Source: Anaeromyxobacter paludicola (GTDB lineage Bacteria > Myxococcota > Myxococcia > Myxococcales > Anaeromyxobacteraceae). Taken from it: a DNA stretch of 64,000 bases. The notes under the pieces are model-generated. The model was not told the DNA's origin. It saw only the letters and a list, made by a program, of their open reading frames with translations, and did no database searches. Where the stretch lies: the NCBI RefSeq assembly GCF_023169965.1, contig NZ_AP025592.1:558001-622000 (forward strand), written 5' to 3'. The position numbers and the translations under genes are program-made. Below, piece after piece: positions 46,915 through 55,149 of this stretch (the stretch's first letter is position 1; each line of letters begins with the position of its first letter).

Positions 46915-47732
46915 TTGTTGTGACAGCTGCGGCAGAGCCCGTCCCCGGTGCCTTCCAGGACGCGGAGGAAGGTGCCGTTGGCGTTGTTGTGCGGATCGTG
47001 GCAGGTGGTGCACTCCACGCCGAGGCCGCCCGTGGAGCTGTCGCGGATGAGGTTGATGAGCTTCCCCGACTGGACGCCGTTGTTGGGCGCGGCGGTGCAG
47101 TAGGTGCTCGGCGAGAGGCAGCCGGTGGTGAGCGGGGCGTAGTAGTTGCCGGTGGTCCCGTCGGCCGGTCCGGCCTTGCTGGTGATCCCGTTGTAGCTGC
47201 TGGTCTGGGCGGCGTAGGGGATGCCGACCGGGTGCTGCGCGCTCATGTCGCCGCTGTTCCCGACCACGTAGGTCGAGTCGGTCGCCAGCGAGAGCTTGTT
47301 GGCGGTCACGCCGGTCATCGGGATGCTGGTGCTCACCCCGCCGGAGTTCATCACCGCGCCGAGCTCGACCGTGCCGTCGTGGCAGGCGAGGCAGCGCTTC
47401 GTCTCGGCGCGCATCGACGAGGGGAGGGGCGTGCCGGCGCTGGTGGTGAGCTGGCCGCCCGAGCCGTTCGAGTTGTAGCTCGAGACGGTGGTGTCCTTGT
47501 GGTTCCACAGCCCGCGGGTCGTGCTGGCGTTGTGCGGCGTGTGGCAGAACTTGCAGACGTCGTTGTCCGCCGCGTTCAGGGCCTTGATGCCGCTCGAGTT
47601 GGCGCTCGAGTAGCTCAGGTCGTGCGAGGTGTTGCGGATGCCGGCGCGCGCGGGGGCCGGCGCCGCGAGCGCCGCCCAGACGGCGAGGGCGGGGAGGAGG
47701 GCGAGGAGGCGAGGTGCGTGGTCGCGCGGCAT
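46911..47732 (-). CDS. Secreted tetraheme c-type cytochrome, candidate filament subunit (copy 1)
   Basis: A 273-residue exported cytochrome: signal peptide about 1-30 (PAPARA), then CKFCH, CLACH, CTTCH and CRSCH. The mature part (about 243 residues, four hemes, a long Ser/Thr/Gly-rich segment between the second and third hemes) is close in size and heme number to OmcE, the tetraheme protein that forms extracellular filaments in Geobacter. It shares with the gene at 55150 the order HDLS, CxFCHxPHN, CLxCHDG, HPVG, CHxPHNxANGTFLR and a terminal CHxK. Two extra Cys (GCLSPSTYC) may form a disulfide. It is flanked by the 12-heme gene (9-base gap) and a GT-C gene (overlap). Confidence 0.88.
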   Translation of the reverse strand: MPRDHAPRLLALLPALAVWAALAAPAPARAGIRNTSHDLSYSSANSSGIKALNAADNDVCKFCHTPHNASTTRGLWNHKDTTVSSYNSNGSGGQLTTSAGTPLPSSMRAETKRCLACHDGTVELGAVMNSGGVSTSIPMTGVTANKLSLATDSTYVVGNSGDMSAQHPVGIPYAAQTSSYNGITSKAGPADGTTGNYYAPLTTGCLSPSTYCTAAPNNGVQSGKLINLIRDSSTGGLGVECTTCHDPHNNANGTFLRVLEGTGDGLCRSCHNK

Positions 47733-47741
47733 GGCCGTCCC

Positions 47742-49484
47742 CTAGTAGGCGCGCTCGTCGTGCTGCGCGCCGTGGCAGCTCACCGAGCAGGTGCCGCTGC
47801 GCGCGCCGCGGCTGGTGTAGCGGAGGGCTCCGCGCGGGCCGGGGCGCGCCACCGAGACGTCGTAGTCCATCAGGTGCGCGCCGCCCTGGCTGCTCGCGGC
47901 CGCCGCGGTGACGCCGTGCGCGTTGTGGCAGACGGAGCAGGGCGTGCTCTGGTCCACCACGTGGCGGGCGTGGAGCTTGAACCCGGACTGCGACGAGAGC
48001 AGCACCGTCCGGTCGTGGCACTTGTAGCAGAGCGCGTACGCGTCCGGGCTCTCCGGGGTGCGATCGGCGGTGGCGTAGTTCCGCTCGAGCAGGTGCGGGT
48101 AGATCGAGCCGTGCGGGCCCTTCGGCACCGTGCCCGTGCCGGCGCCGTTCGAGGCGTGGCAGTCGCTGCAGTAGATCTGGCTCGCGGTGGTGAGCCCCTT
48201 CACCAGGCTCGGCACGTCGGCGCTGTGCCCCGGGCCGATCACCGGGTGGGAGGAGGGCGAGGAGGGGTCGAAGACCCGGCGCAGGTTCACCTCGGTCACG
48301 AGGCGGCGCACGGTGCCGCCGGAGCTGCCGCCCCGGCCCTGCGGCTGGTTCATGCTGTCGGCGTGGCACTTGAAGCAGACTTCGTACTCGTAGTTGACGG
48401 GCTCGACCCGCTGGCCGTTCCGGTCGATGCCCCAGACGCCGGCGAGCGCCCCGGAGGCGCGCGGCGCGGTCGCGTCCACCGCGCTGACCGAGTGCGGGTC
48501 GTGGCAGTCCACGCAGGCGACGTGGCGCGGGATCCCGGCGTTCGGCTCGGGCAGCCGGTTGGAGGCGCTCTGCGGCCCTTCGCTCGCCTCGTGGCCGGAC
48601 GGGCCGGAGCTGGGCGCGGCGTGGGACCAGGGCTTCGCCATCTCGCGGTTCACGTCGAGCGGCGCGGTCCGGCCGTCGTGGCAGTCGAGGCAGACCTTGT
48701 CGTCGCCGTCGGCCCGGCCGCCCTTGACCAGCCGGGCGCCGCGCGCGTTGTGCTGGGCGTGGCAGGCGGCGCAGCCCTTCTCGGCCATGTCCGACACCAC
48801 CGCGGGGTTGACCGAGCGGATGCCGAAGTTCCGGGTCTGGAGCTGGTGGGAGCTGCTGGGCCAGTTCGGGAGCGTGTGGCAGGAGGAGCAGATGGCCGAT
48901 CGCTTGTTCGACTTGACCAGGAACTTCGGCTGTTCCGGATCGCCGTCCTCGCTGTGCGGGTCGTGGCAGGAGGTGCACTGCACGTTGCCGCCCCGGTCGA
49001 GCTTGACCGCATCGCCGCGCACCGGATCGCGGGTCTTCCCGGCCGGCATGGGCTTGAAGGAGACGGGGTGCGAGCCGGAGAGGTCGCTGCCGAGGTAGGC
49101 GGGGCGGTTGGTCGGGATCCGCCCGCCCGGCCCGGTCCCGAGCATGGGGATGGAGCCGCCGGAGACGGTCTGGCCGATGGCGATCGTGCCGTCGTGGCAG
49201 GAGAGGCAGGTCCGCGAGGCGCCGCTCGCGGACTGGGCGCCCTGGGAGGCCATGGTGCTGCTGCGGTAGTGCTGGTGGAGCGCCTGCGAGCGCGGCCGGT
49301 TCTCGGTCCCGGACGCGCCCTTGTGCGGCGTGTGGCAGAAGATGCACGCCCGCTTCTCGGTGGTGGAGCGGATCGAGCCCGGACCGGTGGCGGAGAGGTT
49401 GTGGCGGCTCTCGAGGAGCCCGGACTTCGCGGCTGCCAGCCCGGGGGCCAGCGCGAGCAGCGCGAGCAGGAGGATCCGTTTCAT
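47742..49484 (-). CDS. Twelve-heme c-type cytochrome
   Basis: A 580-residue exported cytochrome with signal peptide (1-19, LAAA), 11 CxxCH motifs (CIFCH at 47-51 through CSVCH) and one CX3CH (CSVSCH) near the C-terminus. Its first four hemes repeat the tetraheme plan of the neighbours: SRHNLS, CIFCHTPHK, CLSCHDG, HPVSF, CTSCHDPH, CSSCH. It therefore looks like a tetraheme unit extended by eight hemes. In porin-cytochrome conduits a cytochrome of similar size lies inside or under the barrel; the barrel encoded at 50485 is a candidate partner (inference). Its start overlaps the NHL lipoprotein stop (ATGA). Confidence 0.9.
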   Translation of the reverse strand: MKRILLLALLALAPGLAAAKSGLLESRHNLSATGPGSIRSTTEKRACIFCHTPHKGASGTENRPRSQALHQHYRSSTMASQGAQSASGASRTCLSCHDGTIAIGQTVSGGSIPMLGTGPGGRIPTNRPAYLGSDLSGSHPVSFKPMPAGKTRDPVRGDAVKLDRGGNVQCTSCHDPHSEDGDPEQPKFLVKSNKRSAICSSCHTLPNWPSSSHQLQTRNFGIRSVNPAVVSDMAEKGCAACHAQHNARGARLVKGGRADGDDKVCLDCHDGRTAPLDVNREMAKPWSHAAPSSGPSGHEASEGPQSASNRLPEPNAGIPRHVACVDCHDPHSVSAVDATAPRASGALAGVWGIDRNGQRVEPVNYEYEVCFKCHADSMNQPQGRGGSSGGTVRRLVTEVNLRRVFDPSSPSSHPVIGPGHSADVPSLVKGLTTASQIYCSDCHASNGAGTGTVPKGPHGSIYPHLLERNYATADRTPESPDAYALCYKCHDRTVLLSSQSGFKLHARHVVDQSTPCSVCHNAHGVTAAAASSQGGAHLMDYDVSVARPGPRGALRYTSRGARSGTCSVSCHGAQHDERAY

Positions 49485-50485
49485 GAGTGGCCCTCCACGA
49501 TCTGGAACTGCTGCAGGCGGCGGTTGAGGGCGTCGGCGACGAACAGCCGGTCGCCCGAGACGGCGAGCCCGGCGGGGAACCGCAGCTCGCCCGGCCCGTC
49601 GCCCTCCTCGCCGGCGGCGTACTGGAAGCGCCCCTCGCGGTCGAAGACCAGCACCACGTCCCACTGGGCGTCGCTGACGTAGAGGTTGCCACGCCCGTCG
49701 GCGGCCACCCCCTTCGGCCGACCGAACTGCCCCTCTTCGTCGCCCGCCTCCCCGAAGCTGCCGAGCCAGCTGCCTTCCAGCGTGACCCGGACGATCCGGA
49801 AGTTCAGCGCGTCCACCACCGCGAGGGTCCCGCCGGGCTGGGCGGCGATGCCGGTCGGGAAGTTGAACTCACCCTCGCCCTCGCCCCGGCGGCCGAACCG
49901 GAACAGCTCACGCCCCTCCAGCGAGAGGACGACCACCGCATGGGCCGGCGGATCGGCGACGTAGAGCCGGCTCGCCGCGACGGCGAGACCGGTGGGGCGC
50001 TGCAGCGCGACCGGCAGCTTGCGGCACTCGCCCTCGGGCGTGATCCGGAACACCGCCGGCCCGTCGGCGACGTAGCGGTTCCCCGACGCGTCCTGGGCCA
50101 CCGCGATGGGGGCCTCCCAGGGGTGGCTCGGACAGGGGATCTCGCTGGAGGTGCCGCTCTGCCAGTTCACGCTGAGGACGCTCGGGCCATCGGGGTCGGC
50201 TACCAACAGGGTATCACCTTCGGCCGCCAGGCCGAACGGTCGCCGGAGCACGGGCGCCGCCCCGCCCGGCTCGGTTCCGGTGACGGCGCCGAGCACGCGC
50301 TCCCACCAGGAGGGTTCGCGCAAGGGGCGGGTGGCGACCCAGCCTTCCCAGCGCAGCCGCGCGGCCGCGGGGGGCGCGGGCCAGGCCGGCCGCGGCGCCT
50401 CCGGGATGGGCCGTGCGGCCGCGTGGGCGCAGCCGGACAGCAGGGCGAGCGCGAGCGCCGCCGCGCCGGGGCCAGACCGCCTCAT
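49481..50485 (-). CDS. NHL-repeat lipoprotein of a cytochrome cluster (copy 1)
   Basis: A 334-residue lipoprotein with lipobox LLSGC (Cys 19). From about residue 85 to the end it is a six-bladed NHL propeller: RPFGLAAEGDTLLVADPDG, RPTGLAVAASRLYVADPP, FPTGIAAQPGGTLAVVDALNFR, RPKGVAADGRGNLYVSDAQWDVV, FPAGLAVSGDRLFVADALNRR. NHL proteins are recurrent neighbours of outer-surface cytochromes in Geobacter-type bacteria; their role is unproven. The relative at 56142 sits in the other cytochrome cluster. Its ATG overlaps the barrel gene stop by one base and its own stop overlaps the 12-heme ATG. Confidence 0.9.
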   Translation of the reverse strand: MRRSGPGAAALALALLSGCAHAAARPIPEAPRPAWPAPPAAARLRWEGWVATRPLREPSWWERVLGAVTGTEPGGAAPVLRRPFGLAAEGDTLLVADPDGPSVLSVNWQSGTSSEIPCPSHPWEAPIAVAQDASGNRYVADGPAVFRITPEGECRKLPVALQRPTGLAVAASRLYVADPPAHAVVVLSLEGRELFRFGRRGEGEGEFNFPTGIAAQPGGTLAVVDALNFRIVRVTLEGSWLGSFGEAGDEEGQFGRPKGVAADGRGNLYVSDAQWDVVLVFDREGRFQYAAGEEGDGPGELRFPAGLAVSGDRLFVADALNRRLQQFQIVEGHS

Positions 50486-52212
50486 CAGAAGGAGGCCCCG
50501 AACGACCGCGAGATCCGGGCCATGAAGAGGTTGCCGCGCTGGGTGATGCCGGAGCTGCCGCCGGTCGAGTACTGGTCCTCGAGCGAGAAGGTGACCGCTC
50601 CGATGTTGTAGCCGAGGGTGCCGGTCAGGCCGGTCTCGGAGTTGGTCGCGCGCTCCGGCGCGCTGGTCGTGACGTACCGGGCGGAGGCGTTGAGCGAGAG
50701 GCTCTTCGCAGGGGTGACGCCGGTGGAGACGGAGGCGTACGCCGAGTGGGAGTTGTAGGCGACCGGGATGAAGAGCCCGTCCGCGATCCCGGCCGGCTGG
50801 CCGGAGAGGCCGTCGGTCAGGCCGGCGCTGAGCGAGACCCGCCAGATGCGCCAGGAGGTCGAGCTCAGCAACGAGACGTTCCGGCTGAAGCTCGTGCCGA
50901 GCAGGGGATCCTGCTGGCGCGAGGCGCTGGCGGTCAGGTTGTTCTGGAGGCGCACGCCGGCGCCGACGTCGACGTCGGCGTTGGCGGTGACCGTGTGCGA
51001 GAAGGTCCAGCCGCTCACGGCCGAGAGGTTGGTGCTGTAGGAGCCGCTGTACCCGAGCATGCCGACCAGCCGCTCCCAGCGCCGCGAGACGCTGGTCGTC
51101 GCGCTGGCTCCGTAGCCGCCGTTGGTGCCGGTCTGGTCGTGCAGGAGCCCCACGTTGAGCTGGCCGCCGGCGTTGTACTGCCAGGGGCCCCGGATCGAGA
51201 ACCAGTTCACCCCGCCGCCGATCTGCTCGCCGCTGGCCCGGCGGTTGGTGTCCCCGAGCCGCTCCTGGTTGTTGTTGAACCCGAGGTTGGCGTTGAACGA
51301 GAGGGAGCGCGTGTAGGCGTAGCCGACGTTGGTCGAGACGCCGTGGTTCAGGTACTCGCGATCGAGGGCCGACGGCGCGCTCACCACCCCGTGGTGGTAG
51401 TTGTAGGCGAGCTGCGTCGTGACGACCGGGTTGAGCTTCCAGCTCAGCGAGGTGCCGAAGGCGTTGTCGTCGATCCGGGGGTTGTTGCTCGCCTGCAGGG
51501 TGGGGTCGCGCAGGAGGTAGTTGTCGTTGACCCGGAGCTGGATGTCCTTGGAGATCTCGCTGGTCTCCTGCAGGTTGAGGTAGTGGAGACGGTAGTTGTT
51601 CTCCGAGTAGTTGCCGCTGTTCCAGCTGGTGTTGTAGGCGGCCGCGTAGGTGTGGGGCCCGAGCGTCTGGTTGAGGCTCGCCGCCATGCTCGTGGAGTCG
51701 GTCTTGTTGTTGAGCCCCGCGAAGCCGGTGTTCTCGGTGGTGGTGTGCATCACCGTCGCCCCGACCGTGGGCAGGTTCGCAATCTGGAGGCCCAGGTTGG
51801 CGGTCTCGTTGGAGCTGAAGGTCGTGCCGGTGGTGGCGGACGCGCCATCGCTCGTGAAGTCGTAGCGGTTGCGCGAGGCGCCGATGCCCAGGGACAGCGG
51901 GGAGCGGCGGAACAGGCTGGCGGACCCGGCGTAGGTGAAGTTCTGGCCCGTGGAGCTGGCCTCGCTGTAGAGCGTGCGGGTGTGCCGGTAGTCGAGGTTG
52001 CCGCTCAGGTCGAGGAGGTCCTGGCGGATGGGGCTGCCGTGGACCGCGATCGAGCCGCCGAGATCCCACACCGGCGCGGCCGAGTGGCTGTCGGCGCTCC
52101 AGGTGTCGGAACGCCAGTACTCCGCGTTGATGGCGCCGGAGACGTCGAAGGCGAGGCACGGGGTGGCGACGGCGGCCGCCAGCAGCGCGGGGAGGACGAG
52201 GGAGCGGCTCAT
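50485..52212 (-). CDS. Outer-membrane beta-barrel protein, candidate porin of an electron conduit
   Basis: A 575-residue exported protein: signal peptide 1-21 (PCLA), then alternating amphipathic strands for the whole mature chain, rich in Asn, Ser, Thr and Tyr (LGYSGSYSTNLSAV, LNVGLLHDQTGTNGG, AYNTSWNSGNYSENNYRLHYLNL). It ends in SRSFGASF, a C-terminal Phe typical of outer-membrane barrels. I estimate 24-28 strands, similar to MtrB/PioB and the Geobacter porins, but there is no clear family motif (MtrB often has an N-terminal CxxC; none here). It is coupled to NHL and 12-heme genes downstream, which supports a porin-cytochrome complex (inference). Confidence 0.82.
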   Translation of the reverse strand: MSRSLVLPALLAAAVATPCLAFDVSGAINAEYWRSDTWSADSHSAAPVWDLGGSIAVHGSPIRQDLLDLSGNLDYRHTRTLYSEASSTGQNFTYAGSASLFRRSPLSLGIGASRNRYDFTSDGASATTGTTFSSNETANLGLQIANLPTVGATVMHTTTENTGFAGLNNKTDSTSMAASLNQTLGPHTYAAAYNTSWNSGNYSENNYRLHYLNLQETSEISKDIQLRVNDNYLLRDPTLQASNNPRIDDNAFGTSLSWKLNPVVTTQLAYNYHHGVVSAPSALDREYLNHGVSTNVGYAYTRSLSFNANLGFNNNQERLGDTNRRASGEQIGGGVNWFSIRGPWQYNAGGQLNVGLLHDQTGTNGGYGASATTSVSRRWERLVGMLGYSGSYSTNLSAVSGWTFSHTVTANADVDVGAGVRLQNNLTASASRQQDPLLGTSFSRNVSLLSSTSWRIWRVSLSAGLTDGLSGQPAGIADGLFIPVAYNSHSAYASVSTGVTPAKSLSLNASARYVTTSAPERATNSETGLTGTLGYNIGAVTFSLEDQYSTGGSSGITQRGNLFMARISRSFGASF

Positions 52213-54608
52213 CGGCTGGCCCCGGTCACGAGGGTGGCCGGGAGCTCCGTCCGGTAGGGCGCCGCGCTCGGCGGGAGGATCCAGCCGGTCGCCGCCTCGC
52301 GGAGGCAGGTGGCGAGCTTCGCGCCGCCGATGGTCTCGTCCGCGGAGGCCTGGGAGAGGATGCCGTCGGCCGACACCACCAGCCGGATCGCGCCGCGGGT
52401 GGCGCGGGCGTCGGCGGCGGCCGCGCAGCGGTCGAGGTCGGCCTGGTGCGAGGCGAGCGCCTCGCGCAGCCGGCGCCGCCCCGCGGCGTCCGCGGTGAGG
52501 AGGTCGGCCGCGGCCTTCGCCTGGCGGGCCGAGACGGCGGGACCGCCGCGGAGCGCCGAGACCACGACGTCCACGTGGGCCGTGCTCGCCCGGACCGAGG
52601 TCTGGACCACCACCGCGCGGGCCTGCACGCCGTTCGCCACCAGCGCCGCCCGGACCTCGTCGGCGCGCCGGGCGGCCTCGGGCAGCGTGGCCTCGTCGCG
52701 GGCCCGGGCGCGGACCAGCACGGTCACGCCGTCGCGGGCCAGCCGGGCGATGCCCAGGAGGGCCTCGCGATCGAGGTCCTGCATCGCGGCGGAGGCGTCC
52801 GCGAAGTAGATCGCCGTGCCGGCGAGCACGGTCGCCTCGCCGAGATCGACGGCCGGGACGGGCGCCGCGGCGGCCTGGCTCTGCGTGAGCTCGAGGCGCG
52901 TGGGCTCGCCGAGCTGCAGCTTCGGGCGGCCGGCGGCCAGCGGGGCGGTCGCGCTCGGGGCCGGGACGCCCGCCGCGGGGGCGCCCGCCGGCGGCTTGGG
53001 GGCGCCCGGGGCGACCGTCGCGGCGGCGAGGCTGCTGGCGGCGGCGAGCCGCTGCTCGGCCAGCGCCAGGCGATCGGCGTGCACGCCGAGCCGCTTCTCG
53101 AAGCTGTCGAGCCGCTCGGACCCGACCCGCAGGGAGCGCTCGACCGCGTCCTGCCGCTCGTAGCGGGCCGCCAGCAGCTCCTCCACGTTCGAGAGGGCCG
53201 CGTTGCGCTGGAAGACGAGCTGCCGCCGGAGCTCCAGCAGGCGCGCGGAGCTGGTCTCTTGCGCGCGAGCGCTCGAGAGCCGCTGCAGCTCGGCGCGCAG
53301 GGTGGCGTCCCGGGCGCGGGCCGTGACCTCGCGCTGGGAGGCCGCCTCGGAGATGGCGCGCAGGGCCTGCTGCTGCGCCTGCATGTCCTGCTCGGCGTTG
53401 CGGAACTGGCCCTCGCTGACGACGAGCTGCCGCTCGCGGTCACTGGGCGTCCCGGGGCGCACGCTCCGCTCGCGGGCGTCGAGGGCCTTCTGCTTCTCGG
53501 CGAGCTTCTGCTCGCGCCGGGCGAGCTCCTGGACCCGCGTCGCCTGCTCCTTGTCGCGCGCGTTCAGCCCGGCCTCGGCGGTGGCGAGGCGGCGCTCGCG
53601 CGCGTCGAGCTGCTCGGAGCGGCGATCGAGGTCGCGCCCCGCCTGCTCATCCGGCGAGAGCGTGACCTGCCGGACGGAGCTGCGGGAGGGCGCGGCCTGC
53701 TGCGCCGCGACCGGCGCGGTGGTGGAGGCGACCACGAGGCCGTACTGGAGGTGGCGCGGATCCTGGTCTGCGGCGCCCGGCCCGCGCAGCTTCATGCGGA
53801 AGTGCGGGCGATCGTCGAGGAACACGGGACCCTGGGGCTTGCCCTTGGCCGCGCTCGCGGCCGCCGGCTTGGCGGGCCCCTGCCGCACGCTCCGGCGCGA
53901 GCGGGTCGGCGAGGCGAAGCCGAAGCCGAGGCTGAAGCGGACGCCGCTCTCCTGCGGCAGCCAGGACAGGCCGAGCGAGACGCCCGTGATCGGGGTGAGG
54001 TTGTAACGCACCGACGCGCCGAACAGCGAGCCGCCCGGATTGGTGAGCCCCTCGGCGACGAGCTCCGTCTTGCCGTTCAGGGAGAGCGACGCGGCGAGGC
54101 CGGCGGAGATCCCGCTGGCGCCGGGGCGGCCGAGGCCGGCCACGCCGGCGAACCCGGCGAAGCGGACCCGGTTCGTCTCCTGGGTCGAGGCGATGAGGTG
54201 GGTGGCGCCGCTCGCGTGCCAGTTGAAGCGCTCGGCCACCGCGTCGATGGCGAGGGCCGGGAATCCCTCGGTCGCGTCGGTCAGGTGGAGCTTGAGGGCG
54301 GTGTTGAAGAGGAGCGGGGAGGGGTGCGGGTCGCCGGGGCTGCCCCACTCGCGGAGCGAGAAGCCGAGGTCGAAGCCGTGCCCGGTCCCGCCGACGATGG
54401 AGAAGGGCATCGGGCCGATGTCGGGCGGGCCCGAGGGATGCCGATCCAGCCGTAGCTCACCCCCGACCAGTCCCTGTCCGGCCGGCAGCGTCTCGGCGTC
54501 CGGGACGTCGAGCAGGCCGGTCGTGCCGCCCCGCGCAGGGAACGGGCTGCCCCAGGCGGCCGAGGCGGACGCGAGCAGGACGGTAGCGGCGACGAGCCGG
54601 AGGGACAC
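52209..54608 (-). CDS. YjbH-like barrel plus coiled-coil envelope protein with AgmX/PglI-like C-terminus
   Basis: A 799-residue exported protein (GTG start, signal peptide ending AAWG). Residues about 25-240 resemble YjbH/exopolysaccharide outer-membrane proteins (GGTTGLLDVPDAETLPAGQGLVGGELR, GFDLGFSLREWG, ALAIDAVAERFNWHASGATHLIAS). About 320-530 is coiled coil. About 600-700 is a beta-alpha domain of OmpA-like look (ATVLAGTAIYFADASAAMQDLDREALLGIARL). The last 85 residues (GAIRLVVSADGILSQASADETIGGAKLATCLREAATGWILPPS) resemble the AgmX/PglI C-terminal domain of myxobacteria. It may organise secretion or surface assembly for the operon. It follows the HTH gene by 4 bases. Confidence 0.75.
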   Translation of the reverse strand: MSLRLVAATVLLASASAAWGSPFPARGGTTGLLDVPDAETLPAGQGLVGGELRLDRHPSGPPDIGPMPFSIVGGTGHGFDLGFSLREWGSPGDPHPSPLLFNTALKLHLTDATEGFPALAIDAVAERFNWHASGATHLIASTQETNRVRFAGFAGVAGLGRPGASGISAGLAASLSLNGKTELVAEGLTNPGGSLFGASVRYNLTPITGVSLGLSWLPQESGVRFSLGFGFASPTRSRRSVRQGPAKPAAASAAKGKPQGPVFLDDRPHFRMKLRGPGAADQDPRHLQYGLVVASTTAPVAAQQAAPSRSSVRQVTLSPDEQAGRDLDRRSEQLDARERRLATAEAGLNARDKEQATRVQELARREQKLAEKQKALDARERSVRPGTPSDRERQLVVSEGQFRNAEQDMQAQQQALRAISEAASQREVTARARDATLRAELQRLSSARAQETSSARLLELRRQLVFQRNAALSNVEELLAARYERQDAVERSLRVGSERLDSFEKRLGVHADRLALAEQRLAAASSLAAATVAPGAPKPPAGAPAAGVPAPSATAPLAAGRPKLQLGEPTRLELTQSQAAAAPVPAVDLGEATVLAGTAIYFADASAAMQDLDREALLGIARLARDGVTVLVRARARDEATLPEAARRADEVRAALVANGVQARAVVVQTSVRASTAHVDVVVSALRGGPAVSARQAKAAADLLTADAAGRRRLREALASHQADLDRCAAAADARATRGAIRLVVSADGILSQASADETIGGAKLATCLREAATGWILPPSAAPYRTELPATLVTGASR

Positions 54609-54612
54609 GCGG

Positions 54613-55059
54613 TCAGTCTCGCGGGGAGGGAGAGCGGGGGGGGGCGGTGCGCGGCGGGCGGGTGAGACCGAACTGGCTCAAGGTCCGCTCGACGCTGCGG
54701 ACCGAGACGGCGTGACCTTGCCGCGCGAGGTCGTCGGCGATGGCGGCGGCGCTGCGCTCGGGCTCCTTCAGGCGCGCCGTGACGATGAACTGGACTACGG
54801 CCATGGGGCGGCGCCAGGGGCCGCGCGGGCCGGGAGGCCGGGCCAGGAGCCCGCTCAGTCCCTGCTCACGGAAGCGCCGGAGCTTCTCGTAGTAGGTGCT
54901 GCGCGAGCGGCCGAACTCGGCCAGGACCACCGGGAGCGGGCGGCCGCTGGTCTCGCCCTCGATGAGCATCGCCAGGTCGGCGGCCGCCTCGTCCTCCGGC
55001 CGGACCTGGAGGGCGCCGCCGGGGCCCTTGATCTCGCGGATGGAAGTTCTTCTGAGCAT
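54613..55059 (-). CDS. Winged-helix/helix-turn-helix protein, transposase-like DNA-binding domain
   Basis: A 148-residue basic protein. Residues about 35-75 are a helix-turn-helix (RPLPVVLAEFGRSRSTYYEKLRRFREQGLSGLL, HTH_29 style), and about 85-135 a second winged-helix-like segment (ERSAAAIADDLARQGHAVSVRSVERTLSQFGL). Such tandem domains occur at the N-terminus of IS630-type transposases and in orphan regulators derived from them. No catalytic DDE domain follows and no inverted repeats flank it, so it is more likely a regulator. As first gene of the operon it may control the cytochrome genes behind it (inference). Confidence 0.7.
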   Translation of the reverse strand: MLRRTSIREIKGPGGALQVRPEDEAAADLAMLIEGETSGRPLPVVLAEFGRSRSTYYEKLRRFREQGLSGLLARPPGPRGPWRRPMAVVQFIVTARLKEPERSAAAIADDLARQGHAVSVRSVERTLSQFGLTRPPRTAPPRSPSPRD

Positions 55060-55103
55060 GGTGCGAGCGCCGGTTCCGAGAGATTCTGGCGGAGTCCTGA
55101 GGC

Positions 55104-55141
55104 GGAAAAAGCGCGGAGCGCATCGCGCCCCGCGCTTTTCC
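55104..55141 (-). terminator. Intrinsic terminator after the tetraheme cytochrome gene
   Basis: On the minus strand GGAAAAGCGCGG pairs with CCGCGCTTTTTCC across a 13-base loop, with the T-run built into the descending arm. It begins 9 bases after the stop at 55150. It separates this gene from the operon starting at 55059, whose own promoter must lie in the remaining short gap or depend on read-through. Confidence 0.75.
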
Positions 55142-55149
55142 CTAGGAGC

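Noticed and set aside
45016-49692. Single very long protein spanning GT-C copy 1 and the cytochromes upstream
   Set aside because: The upstream part is a wrong-frame reading of the cytochrome genes; real starts are marked by overlaps at 46914 and by signal peptides.
54613-55059. Possible insertion sequence remnant
   Set aside because: The protein has transposase-like helix-turn-helix domains but no catalytic domain, no flanking inverted repeats and no target duplication, and it is tightly joined to the operon. Treated as a regulator.
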